From contig JBHJGU010000021.1 of assembly GCA_050331475.1 (NCBI GenBank), positions 1-64,000 of the forward strand: a DNA stretch of 64,000 nt, given 5' to 3'. The notes below the pieces were generated by a model. The model was not told where the DNA came from, did not search any database, and was given only the letters and a program-made list of their open reading frames with translations. This stretch comes from JBHJGU01 sp050331475. GTDB taxonomy: Bacteria; Pseudomonadota; Alphaproteobacteria; Caulobacterales; Maricaulaceae. A program made the position numbers and the translations under genes. How positions within the stretch are numbered: the first letter of the stretch is position 1; every line of letters begins with the position of its first letter. Below, piece by piece: positions 37,916 through 47,286 of the stretch.

Positions 37916-38935
37916 GTGAAACCTATGAGACCTCGTCCGTCCAAAGCGCCATTAACGGCGAAACGCTTGCGCGACGTCGATCCGACGTCAACGCCCGTAG
38001 GCGACGACACTGCGTGCTCGACCGCGTCAACGGCCGCCTCCTGGTTGGACGGGGTGCGGCGAGCGGTGGCGCCTTTTGAGGTGAGCGCGCGGGACACCCC
38101 TGAGGGGGTCAAGCTGGTCGGCGATGAGCCGGCGGTTTTTGTGGCCAACAAGCTTTTGGAGCGTTTTGAAGGCTCGCCCCGAGCTTTGACCCGCGCCTCC
38201 GCCCGCGCCTTAGACGAGGCCGTGCGTGAGATTATCGATCTGGCGCTTCGGCGGGACTTCGCATTTCGCTTGGCGGGAGTTTTGCGGCCTGTTCGCGCGC
38301 TCAGCTTCGCCCAGCTCAGCTTTATGCGTGACTTGCTCGACAAAACCCAAGCGCTGGTGTTGGGGATTGGTCCTTCAGGCGCCGGCAAGACCCATCTCGC
38401 CATCGCCGCGGGATTGAGCCTGTTGGCTAGAGACGTTGTTAAACACCTGATCATCACCAAGCCCCACGAATTCATCGACGGTGAAGTCGTCACCCCCACC
38501 ATCCGCGCCGAAACCCGGTGCGATGAACAATTCGCGGTGTTTGACGACATCCTCCATGACTTGGTCGGCCATGAGGCGCTGAACGCTTTAATCGAAAGCC
38601 AAAAACTGCAAATCATCCCGATGGGCGCCCTTCGCGGGCGCACATTCAACCAGTCCTTTATCTTGGTCGACGAAGCCCAAAACATGACTGTCCGCAAAAT
38701 GCGTCTGGCGATTAACAGGCTGGGGGACAAGTCTCGCATGGTGATCACCGGGGATCCCTCCCAGACCGAGTTGAGAACCGGGGAGACCAGCGGCTTGGCG
38801 CATTTGCTCGGCATGATAGAGGGCCGCGACATCGGCCGGTTTCATCGGTTCGAACCTGCCCAGATGGTCAGAAACGAAACGGTTGCAAAGCTCGAAGCTT
38901 TGTATGAGCGCGAGAACCTTGACGACGTCGCGTGA
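37916..38935 (+). CDS. Divergent PhoH-like ATPase
   Basis: A 339-residue P-loop protein. Walker A is GPSGAGKTHLA, Walker B FILVDEAQNMT, and sensor VITGDPSQTELR, all in PhoH order. The stretch usually reading Pro-x-Val-Glu-Ala-Gly-Glu is altered (TKPHEFIDGEVVTP), and no ybeY gene follows, so this is a paralogue rather than the standard PhoH. An N-terminal region (about 1-120) has no family I can name. GTG 37916 is used; ATG 37925 is also possible. RNA-helicase or RNase-type activity is known in the family. Confidence 0.75.
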   Translation: MKPMRPRPSKAPLTAKRLRDVDPTSTPVGDDTACSTASTAASWLDGVRRAVAPFEVSARDTPEGVKLVGDEPAVFVANKLLERFEGSPRALTRASARALDEAVREIIDLALRRDFAFRLAGVLRPVRALSFAQLSFMRDLLDKTQALVLGIGPSGAGKTHLAIAAGLSLLARDVVKHLIITKPHEFIDGEVVTPTIRAETRCDEQFAVFDDILHDLVGHEALNALIESQKLQIIPMGALRGRTFNQSFILVDEAQNMTVRKMRLAINRLGDKSRMVITGDPSQTELRTGETSGLAHLLGMIEGRDIGRFHRFEPAQMVRNETVAKLEALYERENLDDVA

Positions 38936-39041
38936 GGGTTACGGCGTAAAACCGTCGCGGCGCCGCTTGTGTGATCGGGGGCACGCAGATTCTTGACGTT
39001 CAAATGATTGCGCCGGGCCAAAGACGCGATACCATTTCAAC

Positions 39042-39746
39042 ATGATGAAACAGCGGTTTTTTCTCGGCTTGAGCGTTGGGTTGAGCGCGCTGGTGGCGGC
39101 GGCGGCGAGCCCGCGACCGCTGGATATTTACGTGCGCACCATCCCCGCCGTTGTGGCCGACGACGCGGACCAAGCACGGTTCTTCGACGAGCTAAAGGGC
39201 AAGGCCACCTTTATCGATTTCTGGGCCGTGTGGTGTGCGCCCTGCGTCGCCTCCATGCCCCATGTGGAGGCGATTAAAGCGCGGTTTCAGGATCGCGCCG
39301 ATATGGCGGTGATCTCGGTGCATGTGGGGCCCACGCGAGACGGTTATTCCGGCGCACGAGCGTTTTTGCGTCGGCACGGCCATGAGAATTTAACCGTATC
39401 AGTAGACGAAACCCTAGGCGTGTTTGGCCAGTTTGCAGACCGTCAAACCGTGCGCCTGCCGCGCTACATCGTTTTGGGCCCCGATGGGCGGGTGATTTGG
39501 CGCGACGACAAACTGAATGCGAAAAAAGCCGCCAAGGCCGGGGACAAAATGGAAAAGGCGATGGCAAAGTATCAACCCCCGCCTGAGCAACTCGCACCGG
39601 CCGTTAATCCCAATGCGCCGATCATCCTTGACGCACCGCCGGTTGACGCGCCCGCGCTTGACGCCCCTGGGCCAGTGGATGACATCGAGCGCCCGCCTGA
39701 GCGGATCGGCCTAGCCGGCGAACCCAGGCCGGCAGGGCGGCGCTAA
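39042..39746 (+). CDS. Thioredoxin-fold protein, TlpA-like
   Basis: A 234-residue exported protein. The signal peptide or anchor is residues 1-24. Thioredoxin active site: FIDFWAVWCAPCVASMPHVE (Cys-Ala-Pro-Cys), with cis-Pro region RLPRYIVLGPDGRV. It should reduce or oxidise periplasmic thiols, for example in cytochrome c assembly. The last 60 residues are a Pro/Asp/Ala tail (LDAPPVDAPALDAPGPVDD), and that part overlaps rlmJ on the other strand by 125 bp. Confidence 0.83.
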   Translation: MMKQRFFLGLSVGLSALVAAAASPRPLDIYVRTIPAVVADDADQARFFDELKGKATFIDFWAVWCAPCVASMPHVEAIKARFQDRADMAVISVHVGPTRDGYSGARAFLRRHGHENLTVSVDETLGVFGQFADRQTVRLPRYIVLGPDGRVIWRDDKLNAKKAAKAGDKMEKAMAKYQPPPEQLAPAVNPNAPIILDAPPVDAPALDAPGPVDDIERPPERIGLAGEPRPAGRR

Positions 39747-40524
39747 GGGTCGCCTGCAACGTATAAGGCGGGTTGAGCACCAAAACCCCCGCCCCGGCCA
39801 GCGGCCCCGGCACGCCGAGCTGGTCAACCCAGAGATCGCACCGCAAGCCCCGCTCCGGCCCGCCTAAGTCCGTCGCCAGCGTCGACATTTGCGCGTCAAA
39901 CTGGTCCGCAGCGTCTAAGTGCTTCAGCGGCCGCCAAACCACATAGGTCCCCGTGGGCCAGCGCTTCACCGCGGCCCGCATCGCCTCTGCGCAGCGGTCG
40001 AACTCGTCACGCGCTTCAAACGGCGGATCGATAATCACAAGCCCGCGCCGTTCGGGTGGGGGCAGATAAGCTTTGAGTGCGGCGTAACCATCGCGCGCCT
40101 CCACCTTAACCCGATCATCAGTGCGAAACGCGTCGACCAGGGCGCCCGCATCGATGGGATGCAGCTCACAAAGCCTTAGCGTGTCGTGCGCGCGCAGCGC
40201 GTTCGCCACCAGCGCCGGCGAGCCGGGATAGCAGCGCAAAACGCCATCTGGATTGCACGCCGACACGGCCGCCAGATAGGGGCCGAGCGCCGGGTCGTCC
40301 GCCAATGCGTCCCGATCCGCCCAAAGCCGACCCACCCCGGCGCCCCATTCCGGAGATCGAAGGGCCTCGTCACCCGTTAAGTCATACCACCCCCGGCCCC
40401 CATGGGTGTCGATCACTCGAAACGGTTTGGGTTTGGCTTTCAAATGGGCCACGCACAGGGTGATGACGGCATGTTTCAGCACATCCGCGAAATTGCCCGC
40501 TTGGAAGGCGTGACGGTAATTCAT
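39622..40524 (-). CDS. rlmJ: 23S rRNA m6A2030 methyltransferase RlmJ
   Basis: A 300-residue enzyme. MNYRHAFQAGNFADVLKHAV opens it, then DTHGGRGWYDL, and the N6-adenine motif LVIIDPPFE (DPPF). GVLVLNPPYTL near the end matches the family's last conserved block. The final 35 residues (rich in Arg, Gln and Ala) extend beyond the usual E. coli end and lie antisense to the TlpA-like tail, so the stop may have been lost and replaced. Confidence 0.88.
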   Translation of the reverse strand: MNYRHAFQAGNFADVLKHAVITLCVAHLKAKPKPFRVIDTHGGRGWYDLTGDEALRSPEWGAGVGRLWADRDALADDPALGPYLAAVSACNPDGVLRCYPGSPALVANALRAHDTLRLCELHPIDAGALVDAFRTDDRVKVEARDGYAALKAYLPPPERRGLVIIDPPFEARDEFDRCAEAMRAAVKRWPTGTYVVWRPLKHLDAADQFDAQMSTLATDLGGPERGLRCDLWVDQLGVPGPLAGAGVLVLNPPYTLQATLSAALPAWVRRLGRSAQAGARCHPLAQGRQARARQPAVRQG

Positions 40525-40657
40525 GGGCTCGCTGTAACCTGGCCCGGCCTAACGTCTACGCGGGCCCCCATGCTCTTAAACCCGTTCCGAATTGTGTCTA
40601 GGATCGCTGCGCTGACCAACACAACGCCGAAGCGGCGGACAATTGTGGGAGATCCCA

Positions 40658-42196
40658 ATGAGATTACGCGACTGGATCGCGGCGTGCGCCGTGATCGCCC
40701 TGGGGGCTGGCTCGGCCGCCGCCCAAACGCCGAGCGCGCCCGACGCCGAAACGCCGCCCGCGAAAGAACCGATGCAATCCCCCGAAGCGCCGGTCGTCAC
40801 CGAAAGCACCGGGCGGATCACCATCGCCGGTCAGCCCGTGCCCTATCGCGTGATCGCGTCTGAGACCCATTTGGAGACCGAAGAGGGCGAGCCCAACGCC
40901 TCGATCTTCTCAGTCGCGTATTTGCGCGACGGCGCGCGGGATCCGCGCCGGCGGCCAATCACCTTTGTCTTTAACGGCGGACCCGGGTCGGCGAGCTTGT
41001 GGCTGCATTACGGCTTGTTCGGACCCCGCCGGGTGGTGGTGCCTTCCGACGCCCAAGACGACGGCGCCGCGCCTTACGACCTTGAGGACAATCCCTACTC
41101 GCTGCTCGACGTCACCGATTTGGTGTTTATCGACCCCGTGGGCACGGGCTGGTCGCGCGCGCTTGGCGAAACCGAGGCCAAAGAATTTTACGGCGTGCGC
41201 GAGGATGCGGAAATCTTAGCCGAATTCATCCGGTTATGGGTCACCCGCAATGGCCGCTGGAATTCGCCGAAATACCTCGCGGGCGAAAGCTATGGCACCA
41301 CCCGCGCGGCGGCTCTAACCGAAGCGCTGCAAGGGGGCTGGCATGACATGGCGCTGAACGGCGTCATGCTGATCTCCACCATTTTGGATTTTCAAAACAA
41401 CCGCTTCGCGCCGTCCAACGACGCCCCGCACATCGGCTATCTGCCCACCTATGCGGCCACTGCCTGGTATCACGGCAAGATCAACAAAGACGATTGGAGC
41501 GATAACCAACAAGCCTTCCTCGACGCGGTGGAGGCCTTTGCCGTCAACAAATACTCCGTCGCGTTATTGAAAGGCGCGTCGTTAATCAAGAGCGAACGCG
41601 CGGAAATCCGCAAGCAATTGGCGCGCTTTACCGGCCTGTCCGAGACCTATCTGGAGAGCACCAATCTGCGCATCGACGCCTTCCGGTTCATGAAGGAATT
41701 GCTGCGCGAAGATGGCCTGTCCGTGGGGCGCCTGGACGCGCGGTATGCGGGGCAAGATTTTGACGCGGCGGGCGAACGGTTTGACGCGGACCCCTCGGCC
41801 TATGGCATTGACGCGGCTTATACGGCGGCGGCGAACGACTATCTAACCCGCGAACTGGGCGTGGAAATTGAACGCCGCTATAAAGTGCTCGACGGCGTAG
41901 GACCCTGGAATTGGGCGACCAGCCCCAACCAGGGCTGGCCCGCTTACACCAATGTGGCGCCCTGGATCGGCAAAGCCATGCGCGAGAACTCCGATTATCG
42001 CGTGCTGATGGCGAGCGGGATTTACGACCTCGCCACCCCCTATTACGCCGCCGAATTGTCCATGTACAAAAACGGCATCGATCCGGATCGGGTGCGGATC
42101 GAAGAGTATGAGGCCGGACACATGATGTATGTGCACGAGCCGTCTTTGGAGCAAGTGTCTAACGCCATTCGCGAATTCATCGCGGCAGAAGACTAA
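40658..42196 (+). CDS. Secreted S10-family serine carboxypeptidase
   Basis: A 512-residue exported peptidase. The signal peptide (1-22) ends AAA. FVFNGGPGSASLWLHYG is the oxyanion region; catalytic Ser in YLAGESYGTTRAA, Asp in MASGIYDLATP, and His in EAGHMMYVHEP, all in S10 order. It should remove C-terminal residues in the periplasm or outside the cell. ATG 40658 with GGGAG upstream is the chosen start; a hairpin terminator follows the stop. Confidence 0.9.
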   Translation: MRLRDWIAACAVIALGAGSAAAQTPSAPDAETPPAKEPMQSPEAPVVTESTGRITIAGQPVPYRVIASETHLETEEGEPNASIFSVAYLRDGARDPRRRPITFVFNGGPGSASLWLHYGLFGPRRVVVPSDAQDDGAAPYDLEDNPYSLLDVTDLVFIDPVGTGWSRALGETEAKEFYGVREDAEILAEFIRLWVTRNGRWNSPKYLAGESYGTTRAAALTEALQGGWHDMALNGVMLISTILDFQNNRFAPSNDAPHIGYLPTYAATAWYHGKINKDDWSDNQQAFLDAVEAFAVNKYSVALLKGASLIKSERAEIRKQLARFTGLSETYLESTNLRIDAFRFMKELLREDGLSVGRLDARYAGQDFDAAGERFDADPSAYGIDAAYTAAANDYLTRELGVEIERRYKVLDGVGPWNWATSPNQGWPAYTNVAPWIGKAMRENSDYRVLMASGIYDLATPYYAAELSMYKNGIDPDRVRIEEYEAGHMMYVHEPSLEQVSNAIREFIAAED

Positions 42197-42204
42197 GCGG
42201 CGAT

Positions 42205-42243
42205 CGCTCCGCCGGTCGGCTGCGGCCGGCGGAGCGTTTTATT
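42205..42243 (+). terminator. Rho-independent terminator after S10 gene
   Basis: CGCTCCGCCGG (42205-42215), 10-base loop, CCGGCGGAGCG (42226-42236), then TTTTATT. The T run overlaps the stop of the convergent apt gene. Confidence 0.88.
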
Positions 42244-42769
42244 CCCCCTCAAACCCCAACAGGGCGGAGACGGGAACCCCGAGCGCCTTCAGGCGTTTCG
42301 CGCCGCCCAGATCGGGCAGGTCAATCACAAACGTCGCGCCCACCACGCTAGCGCCGACGCTTTGCAGAAGCTTGATCGCAGCCTCAGCCGTGCCGCCGGT
42401 GGCGACCAGATCATCAACCATCAACACGCTTTCGCCCGTTTGGATGGCGTCCACATGGATTTCGATCTCATCGGAGCCGTATTCCAAGTCGTATTCCTGG
42501 CCAATGGTGGCGTGGGGCAGCTTGCCTTTCTTGCGGACGGGCACGAACCCCACCGACAGCTGGTGCGCAATCGCCCCGCCCAAAATAAAGCCGCGCGCCT
42601 CAATGCCGGCGACTTTGTCGATCTTCCGGCCCGCCCAGGGCTGGACCATTTGGTCAACCGCGGTGCGAAACGCCCGCGCGTCGCCCAAAAGCGTCGTCAC
42701 ATCGCGAAACTGAATGCCCGGCTTGGGATAGTCGGGAATGGTGCGGATTGCGTCGGTTAAATTCATCAT
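42239..42769 (-). CDS. apt: Adenine phosphoribosyltransferase
   Basis: A 176-residue purine salvage enzyme making AMP from adenine and PRPP. Signatures: PDYPKPGIQFRDVTTLL, GIEARGFILGGAIA, and the PRPP loop VLMVDDLVATGGTAEAA. Two ATG codons in tandem at 42769 and 42766, with AAGG ahead. Downstream of mtnP on the same strand: mtnP releases adenine from methylthioadenosine and Apt salvages it. Confidence 0.94.
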   Translation of the reverse strand: MMNLTDAIRTIPDYPKPGIQFRDVTTLLGDARAFRTAVDQMVQPWAGRKIDKVAGIEARGFILGGAIAHQLSVGFVPVRKKGKLPHATIGQEYDLEYGSDEIEIHVDAIQTGESVLMVDDLVATGGTAEAAIKLLQSVGASVVGATFVIDLPDLGGAKRLKALGVPVSALLGFEGE

Positions 42770-42808
42770 CGGACCTTAAGACGATTGATGGGCAGTGTTG
42801 AGGCCCGA

Positions 42809-43687
42809 TTACGCGGCTAACACCCGTCCCGCCACCGCATCCAGTTTCGCTAAAAGCGCCGGATCGCGATGCTCGGGCGGGGTGATCAGCGCGAAATCCA
42901 AGCAGGTTTCAATACCCAACGGGCAGGGCGTCCGGGCTTGCGTGCTTAGGGTCTGGGTTAGGGCGTTGACCAAGGCGCGCCCGGTGTCCGCGTTTTTTTG
43001 CAAAACCGCGATAACGGCGGCCACGTCGACCGGCCCCTCTTCCTCATGCCAGCAGTCGTAATCGGTGACCATCGCGACGGTGGCGTAGGGCAGTTCCGCC
43101 TCGCGCGCCAATTTCGCCTCCGGCATGTTAGTCATGCCGATGACGTCGCAGCCCCAAGACCGGTACAAATGGCTTTCGGCTTTGGTGGAGAATTGCGGCC
43201 CCTCCATCGCCAGATAGGTTCCGCCTTCATGCACCCGGGCGCCCGCGGCGCGCGCGGCTTCCGCGGCTAGGCCGCCAAGGCGCCCGCAAACCGGCTCCGC
43301 CATGGAGACGTGGGCGACGCATCCCGGTCCGAAAAACGACTTCTCCCGGGCGAACGTCCGGTCGATGAACTGATCCACGACCACAAAGGTTCCCGGGCTG
43401 AGGCCTTCGCGGAACGACCCGCAGGCGGATAGGCTCAGCACATCGGTGCAGCCCGCGCGCTTTAACACATCAATGTTGGCGCGGTAGTTGAGCTGGGTGG
43501 GGCCCAGCTTATGACCCCGGCCATGGCGGGGCAGGAATACGCAGTCCACCCCATTGAGCCGGCCCCGCAGCACCGCGTCTGAGGGTTCGCCCCACGGGCT
43601 GGCGATTGTTTCCCAGCGCGCGCCCTCGAGCCCGTCAATGGCGTAAAGCCCCGATCCGCCGATAACGCCCAACACCCATTCGCTCAA
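42809..43687 (-). CDS. mtnP: S-methyl-5'-thioadenosine phosphorylase
   Basis: A 292-residue nucleoside phosphorylase. GVIGGSGLYAIDGL, FLPRHGRGH, LSACGSFREGLSPG, EGPQFSTKAES and GMTNMPEAKLAREAELPY all match. It splits methylthioadenosine to adenine and methylthioribose phosphate. TTG start with AGGAGG five bases upstream. It is 39 bp upstream of apt, giving a short salvage operon. Confidence 0.93.
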   Translation of the reverse strand: MSEWVLGVIGGSGLYAIDGLEGARWETIASPWGEPSDAVLRGRLNGVDCVFLPRHGRGHKLGPTQLNYRANIDVLKRAGCTDVLSLSACGSFREGLSPGTFVVVDQFIDRTFAREKSFFGPGCVAHVSMAEPVCGRLGGLAAEAARAAGARVHEGGTYLAMEGPQFSTKAESHLYRSWGCDVIGMTNMPEAKLAREAELPYATVAMVTDYDCWHEEEGPVDVAAVIAVLQKNADTGRALVNALTQTLSTQARTPCPLGIETCLDFALITPPEHRDPALLAKLDAVAGRVLAA

Positions 43688-43699
43688 AACGGCCTCCTA

Positions 43700-43731
43700 A
43701 AAACAAAGAGCCGCCCCTTTCGGAGCGGCTC
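43700..43731 (-). terminator. Terminator of the petABC operon
   Basis: On the minus strand: GAGCCGC (43731-43725), loop, GCGGCTC (43714-43708), then TTTGTTTTT. It lies 130 bp after the petC stop and just before the mtnP ribosome site. Confidence 0.75.
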
Positions 43732-43861
43732 GTTAAGAAACCCTGGCTGAGGGCGGCTGTCTAGGGACCGGCCACACGGGTCGCAGGCTAAACGCCTCAC
43801 CGTTTTAAGACCGCCGGATCAGTGGACGATCGTGTCGCCGCTAACCCGAGCCGCCCGATCT

Positions 43862-44662
43862 TTAGTGTTCAACGTTACGCCAAATCGCCTTGTAGGAGAT
43901 GTAAAGCACAAACGCGAAGGCTGCGAGATACATGATCGCGGCTGAGCCCAACTGCTTGCGAGCTTCGAGTTTGGGATCCGCCGCCCACGCCAGAAACGCG
44001 GTGACGTCTTCGGCCATCTGCTCCACGCTGGCTTCCGTGCCGTCCTCGTAGGAGACAAAGTCGTCATAGAGCGGTTGCGGCATCGCCAATTGGCCGCCCG
44101 GAAAATACGGGTTATAATATGCGCCGGGTTGAAGTTCGACGTCCTCCGGCGGGTCCTTATACCCCGCCAAGAGCGAGTAGATGTAGTCCGCGCCATGGTG
44201 ACGGGCGTGTACGATCACCGACAGATCGGGCGGATACGCCCCGCCATTGGCCGCCCGCGCCGCCTGTTCGTTCGGGAACGGGGCGGCGAAATAGTCCGAC
44301 GTCTTACCCGGACGTTCGAACATTTCACCCCACTCGTCAGGGCCATCGGTAATGATGGCTTCCGCGGCGATCGCTTTAACGACCGGATTGTCGTTGGGGT
44401 TGGGATACTCCTCCATGTAAAACGGCGCGCCTTTGTCGCCCAAATGGCGATAGGCCAGCAGTTTCATGGAGTGGCATGAGGAACAGACTTCCTTATAGAC
44501 CTGATAACCCCGTTGGAGCTGCGCTTGCTCGAAGCCGCCAAACGCGCCGTCATGGTGCCAATGGTGGTGCTTGGGTTCGAGCGCGTCGCCCGCCGCCAGC
44601 GCGGCCGGGGCGGCGAGCCCCAGAGCCAACGCGGTGACGCCGGACCGAAGATGATTGAGCAT
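43862..44662 (-). CDS. petC: Cytochrome c1 of the bc1 complex
   Basis: A 266-residue protein with signal peptide (1-23), heme-binding CSSCH at residues 60-64, the axial Met in QLAMPQPLYDD, and a C-terminal membrane anchor (AIMYLAAFAFVLYISYKAIW). A His-rich patch (HHHWHH) follows the signal peptide. It takes electrons from the Rieske protein and passes them to cytochrome c. Third gene of petABC. Confidence 0.95.
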   Translation of the reverse strand: MLNHLRSGVTALALGLAAPAALAAGDALEPKHHHWHHDGAFGGFEQAQLQRGYQVYKEVCSSCHSMKLLAYRHLGDKGAPFYMEEYPNPNDNPVVKAIAAEAIITDGPDEWGEMFERPGKTSDYFAAPFPNEQAARAANGGAYPPDLSVIVHARHHGADYIYSLLAGYKDPPEDVELQPGAYYNPYFPGGQLAMPQPLYDDFVSYEDGTEASVEQMAEDVTAFLAWAADPKLEARKQLGSAAIMYLAAFAFVLYISYKAIWRNVEH

Positions 44663-44687
44663 AAGTCTCTCCTAACTGTCCGGTTGA

Positions 44688-46013
44688 TTACTCGGCCGCG
44701 GCGGGCGCCGAGCCGCCGATGGCTTCGGGCTCCGCCCGGTCAGGGCGTTTGAACACCGAGGACGCGATCGAGTCCGGACGCGCCGTCGGCGTCTCCACCA
44801 AGCCCAAGATCGGCAAGATCACCAGGAAATAGGCGAAGTAATAGAGCGTCAGGATGCGCGCGAGCAGCAAGAACGAGAAACCCGTCGCCTCGCCCGCCGC
44901 ATTCACCCCGGTTTCGAACACCAAGGCGTCCGGGCTCTTACCGCCGCACCAACCCAGAAGCAGGCAGGCCGCAACGAAGATGAGGAAGAACCACCGCGCC
45001 GTGGGCCGATAGCGCATGGAGCGCACCCGCGAGGTGTCTAACCACGGCAAGACGAACAGGATGAGGATCGAGCCGAACATCAGCAAGACGCCCATCAGCT
45101 TGTCCGGCACCGCACGGAGGATCGCGTAGAACGGCAGCAAATACCATTCCGGAACGATTTCCGGCGGGGTCACCAACGGATTGGCTTCAATGAAGTTATC
45201 CGAGTGGCCCAGAACGCGCGGCATGAAGAACACGAAAATCGCGAATAAGATCAGGAACACCGCAATGGCGAACCCGTCCTTCACTGTATAGTAGGGGTGA
45301 AACGGAACGGTGTCGTTCTTGACCGACTTCACCGAAACGCCGGTCGGGTTAGTGTTGCCCGGCACGTGCAGCGCCCAAACGTGCAGCACAACGATACCGA
45401 AAATCGCAAACGGCAGCAGATAGTGCAGCGAGAAGAAACGTTGCAGGGTGGCGTTATCAACGGCGAACCCGCCCCAGAGCCATGTGGTGATCGCATCGCC
45501 CACCAGCGGAAGCGCACCAATGAGATTGGTGATCACGGTCGCGCCCCAGAACGACATCTGCCCCCAAGGCAACACATAGCCTAAGAACGCAGTCGCCATC
45601 ATGAGCAAATAGATCACGACGCCCAGCATCCATAAGACTTCGCGTGGCGCTTTATAGGACCCGTAGTAAAGGCCGCGGAACATGTGGATGTAAACGGCGA
45701 GGAAGAACATCGACGCGCCGTTAGCGTGGATGGACTGCACCAACCAGCCGAAATTCACGTCGCGCCGGATGCGTTCAACGCTGGCGAACGCCATATCGAC
45801 GTGGGGCACATAGTGCATCGCCAAAACAATGCCGGTGACGATTTGGGTCACCAAGCACAGGGTCAGGATCCCACCGAACGTATACCAATAATTTAGGTTC
45901 TTCGGAGTGGGGAAGCTCAACATGGTGTCGTGAGCAAACCGCATGAGCGGCAGCCGTTCGTCGAGCCATTTGTCCAAGCCGGGCTTGGGTTCGTAAGTCG
46001 ATTGTCCGCTCAT
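44688..46013 (-). CDS. petB: Cytochrome b of the bc1 complex
   Basis: A 441-residue membrane protein with eight transmembrane helices. LPWGQMSFWGATVITNL and the ubiquinol-site PEWYLLPFYAILRAVPDK are diagnostic. Heme-ligand His pairs lie in helices B and D (HANGASMFFLAVYIHMFRG; LHYLLPFAIFGIVVLHVWAL). It oxidises ubiquinol and moves protons. The 40-residue C-terminal extension ends in a Pro/Ala-rich tail. Confidence 0.96.
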   Translation of the reverse strand: MSGQSTYEPKPGLDKWLDERLPLMRFAHDTMLSFPTPKNLNYWYTFGGILTLCLVTQIVTGIVLAMHYVPHVDMAFASVERIRRDVNFGWLVQSIHANGASMFFLAVYIHMFRGLYYGSYKAPREVLWMLGVVIYLLMMATAFLGYVLPWGQMSFWGATVITNLIGALPLVGDAITTWLWGGFAVDNATLQRFFSLHYLLPFAIFGIVVLHVWALHVPGNTNPTGVSVKSVKNDTVPFHPYYTVKDGFAIAVFLILFAIFVFFMPRVLGHSDNFIEANPLVTPPEIVPEWYLLPFYAILRAVPDKLMGVLLMFGSILILFVLPWLDTSRVRSMRYRPTARWFFLIFVAACLLLGWCGGKSPDALVFETGVNAAGEATGFSFLLLARILTLYYFAYFLVILPILGLVETPTARPDSIASSVFKRPDRAEPEAIGGSAPAAAE

Positions 46014-46041
46014 CGTGTCGGTATCCCTTCGCTAAGCGGCG

Positions 46042-46593
46042 TTAGCCGATTTTGATGACGGTATCTGAAACATATTCATAGGGCGGCAAGGGCAAGTTCG
46101 CCGGCGCCGGACCTTTGCGGATGCGACCCGCCGTGTCGTAGTGCGACCCATGGCAGGGGCAGAACCAACCGCCAAAGTCGCCGCGGTCGCCCAGCGGCAC
46201 ACAGCCCAAATGGGTGCAAACCCCGATCATCACGAGATATTCCGGCTTCACCGCTCCATCGGCGGCGGGGATTAAACGCTCGTCGTCGGTCTGCGGATCT
46301 TTAAGAGTGTTCGTCGGCACATCGCGCGCGGCCGCGATTTCGTCTTCCGTGCGATGGCGCACGAAAATCGGCTTGCCGCGCCACGGCACCGTCAGTTGCT
46401 GGCCCGGTTGGATCTGGCTCATGTCGATCTCAATCGACGCCAAGGCCAGCGTGTCCGCCGCCGGGTTCATTTGATCGATAAACGGCCAAGCCACAGCCGC
46501 AGCGCCAATCGCTGCGCCCGAACCCGCCAACAGATGTATTACGTCGCGCCGATTAGCCTCGTCATGGCCGGCGGTCACAGTTGCGTCCGTCAC
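46042..46593 (-). CDS. petA: Rieske iron-sulfur protein of the bc1 complex
   Basis: A 183-residue protein. N-terminal twin-arginine NRRDVIHLLAG with one membrane anchor. The 2Fe-2S ligands are in CTHLGC (126-131) and CPCHGSHYD (145-153). It carries electrons from ubiquinol to cytochrome c1. GTG start after AAGGGG. First gene of petABC, divergent from trmL. Confidence 0.96.
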   Translation of the reverse strand: MTDATVTAGHDEANRRDVIHLLAGSGAAIGAAAVAWPFIDQMNPAADTLALASIEIDMSQIQPGQQLTVPWRGKPIFVRHRTEDEIAAARDVPTNTLKDPQTDDERLIPAADGAVKPEYLVMIGVCTHLGCVPLGDRGDFGGWFCPCHGSHYDTAGRIRKGPAPANLPLPPYEYVSDTVIKIG

Positions 46594-46748
46594 GAAACGC
46601 CCCTTCTCAAACGACTGCCCAAGTTTTATCCCTCCGCGACAAACAGCGCAGAAGGCGTTGATCTGGCGTTAAACCATCCGCCGGGCGCCGCCAAGCGTTT
46701 AGTCACACCGCGTCGTTTCGACAGATAGACCTTGATGGGAGCTTGGCG

Positions 46749-47231
46749 ATGCGTGTGGCGTTGTTCCAACCGGATATCGCGCAGAACGTCGGCGCGGTGA
46801 TGCGTCTGTGCGCGTGTTTTCGTGTGGCGCTGGATATCATCGAGCCTTGCGGTTTTCCGCTGACGGCCAAAGCCTTACGCCGCACGGCAATGGATTACGC
46901 GGCCCATTGCGAGCTTAGGCAGCGACCCAGCTGGGACGCCTATGTTCAGCACGCCGACCAAGCGGGCGGTCGGCTGATCCTCTTCACCACCCAAGGCGCC
47001 ACCGCTTTGTGGCGGTTCCAGTTCGCCCCCGATGACCATCTTGTGTTCGGTCGCGAGAGTGCGGGCGCGCCCGACTTTGTGCATGCGCGCGCGGATGCTC
47101 GGGTCGTGATCCCGATCGCCCCGGAAGCGCGGGCGATGAATTTAGCCACCGCAGCCGCGGTCGCGCTCGCCGAAGCGACCCGCCAACTCGCTCCCGATTG
47201 GAGCGACGCCCCGGCCCCTGCGACGAAATAA
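46749..47231 (+). CDS. trmL: tRNA (cytidine34-2'-O)-methyltransferase TrmL
   Basis: A 160-residue SPOUT methyltransferase. MRVALFQPDIAQNVGAVMRL opens the fold; IIEPCGFPLT, RRTAMDYA, FGRESAGAPDFVH and MNLATAAAVALAEA follow. It methylates the wobble ribose of tRNA-Leu. ATG 46749 with GGGAG eight bases upstream. Confidence 0.92.
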   Translation: MRVALFQPDIAQNVGAVMRLCACFRVALDIIEPCGFPLTAKALRRTAMDYAAHCELRQRPSWDAYVQHADQAGGRLILFTTQGATALWRFQFAPDDHLVFGRESAGAPDFVHARADARVVIPIAPEARAMNLATAAAVALAEATRQLAPDWSDAPAPATK

Positions 47232-47286
47232 GCCTCGCGAACCGATAAAGACCTCGAAATACTGCGCGAAACGCAAAACGGGGGCG

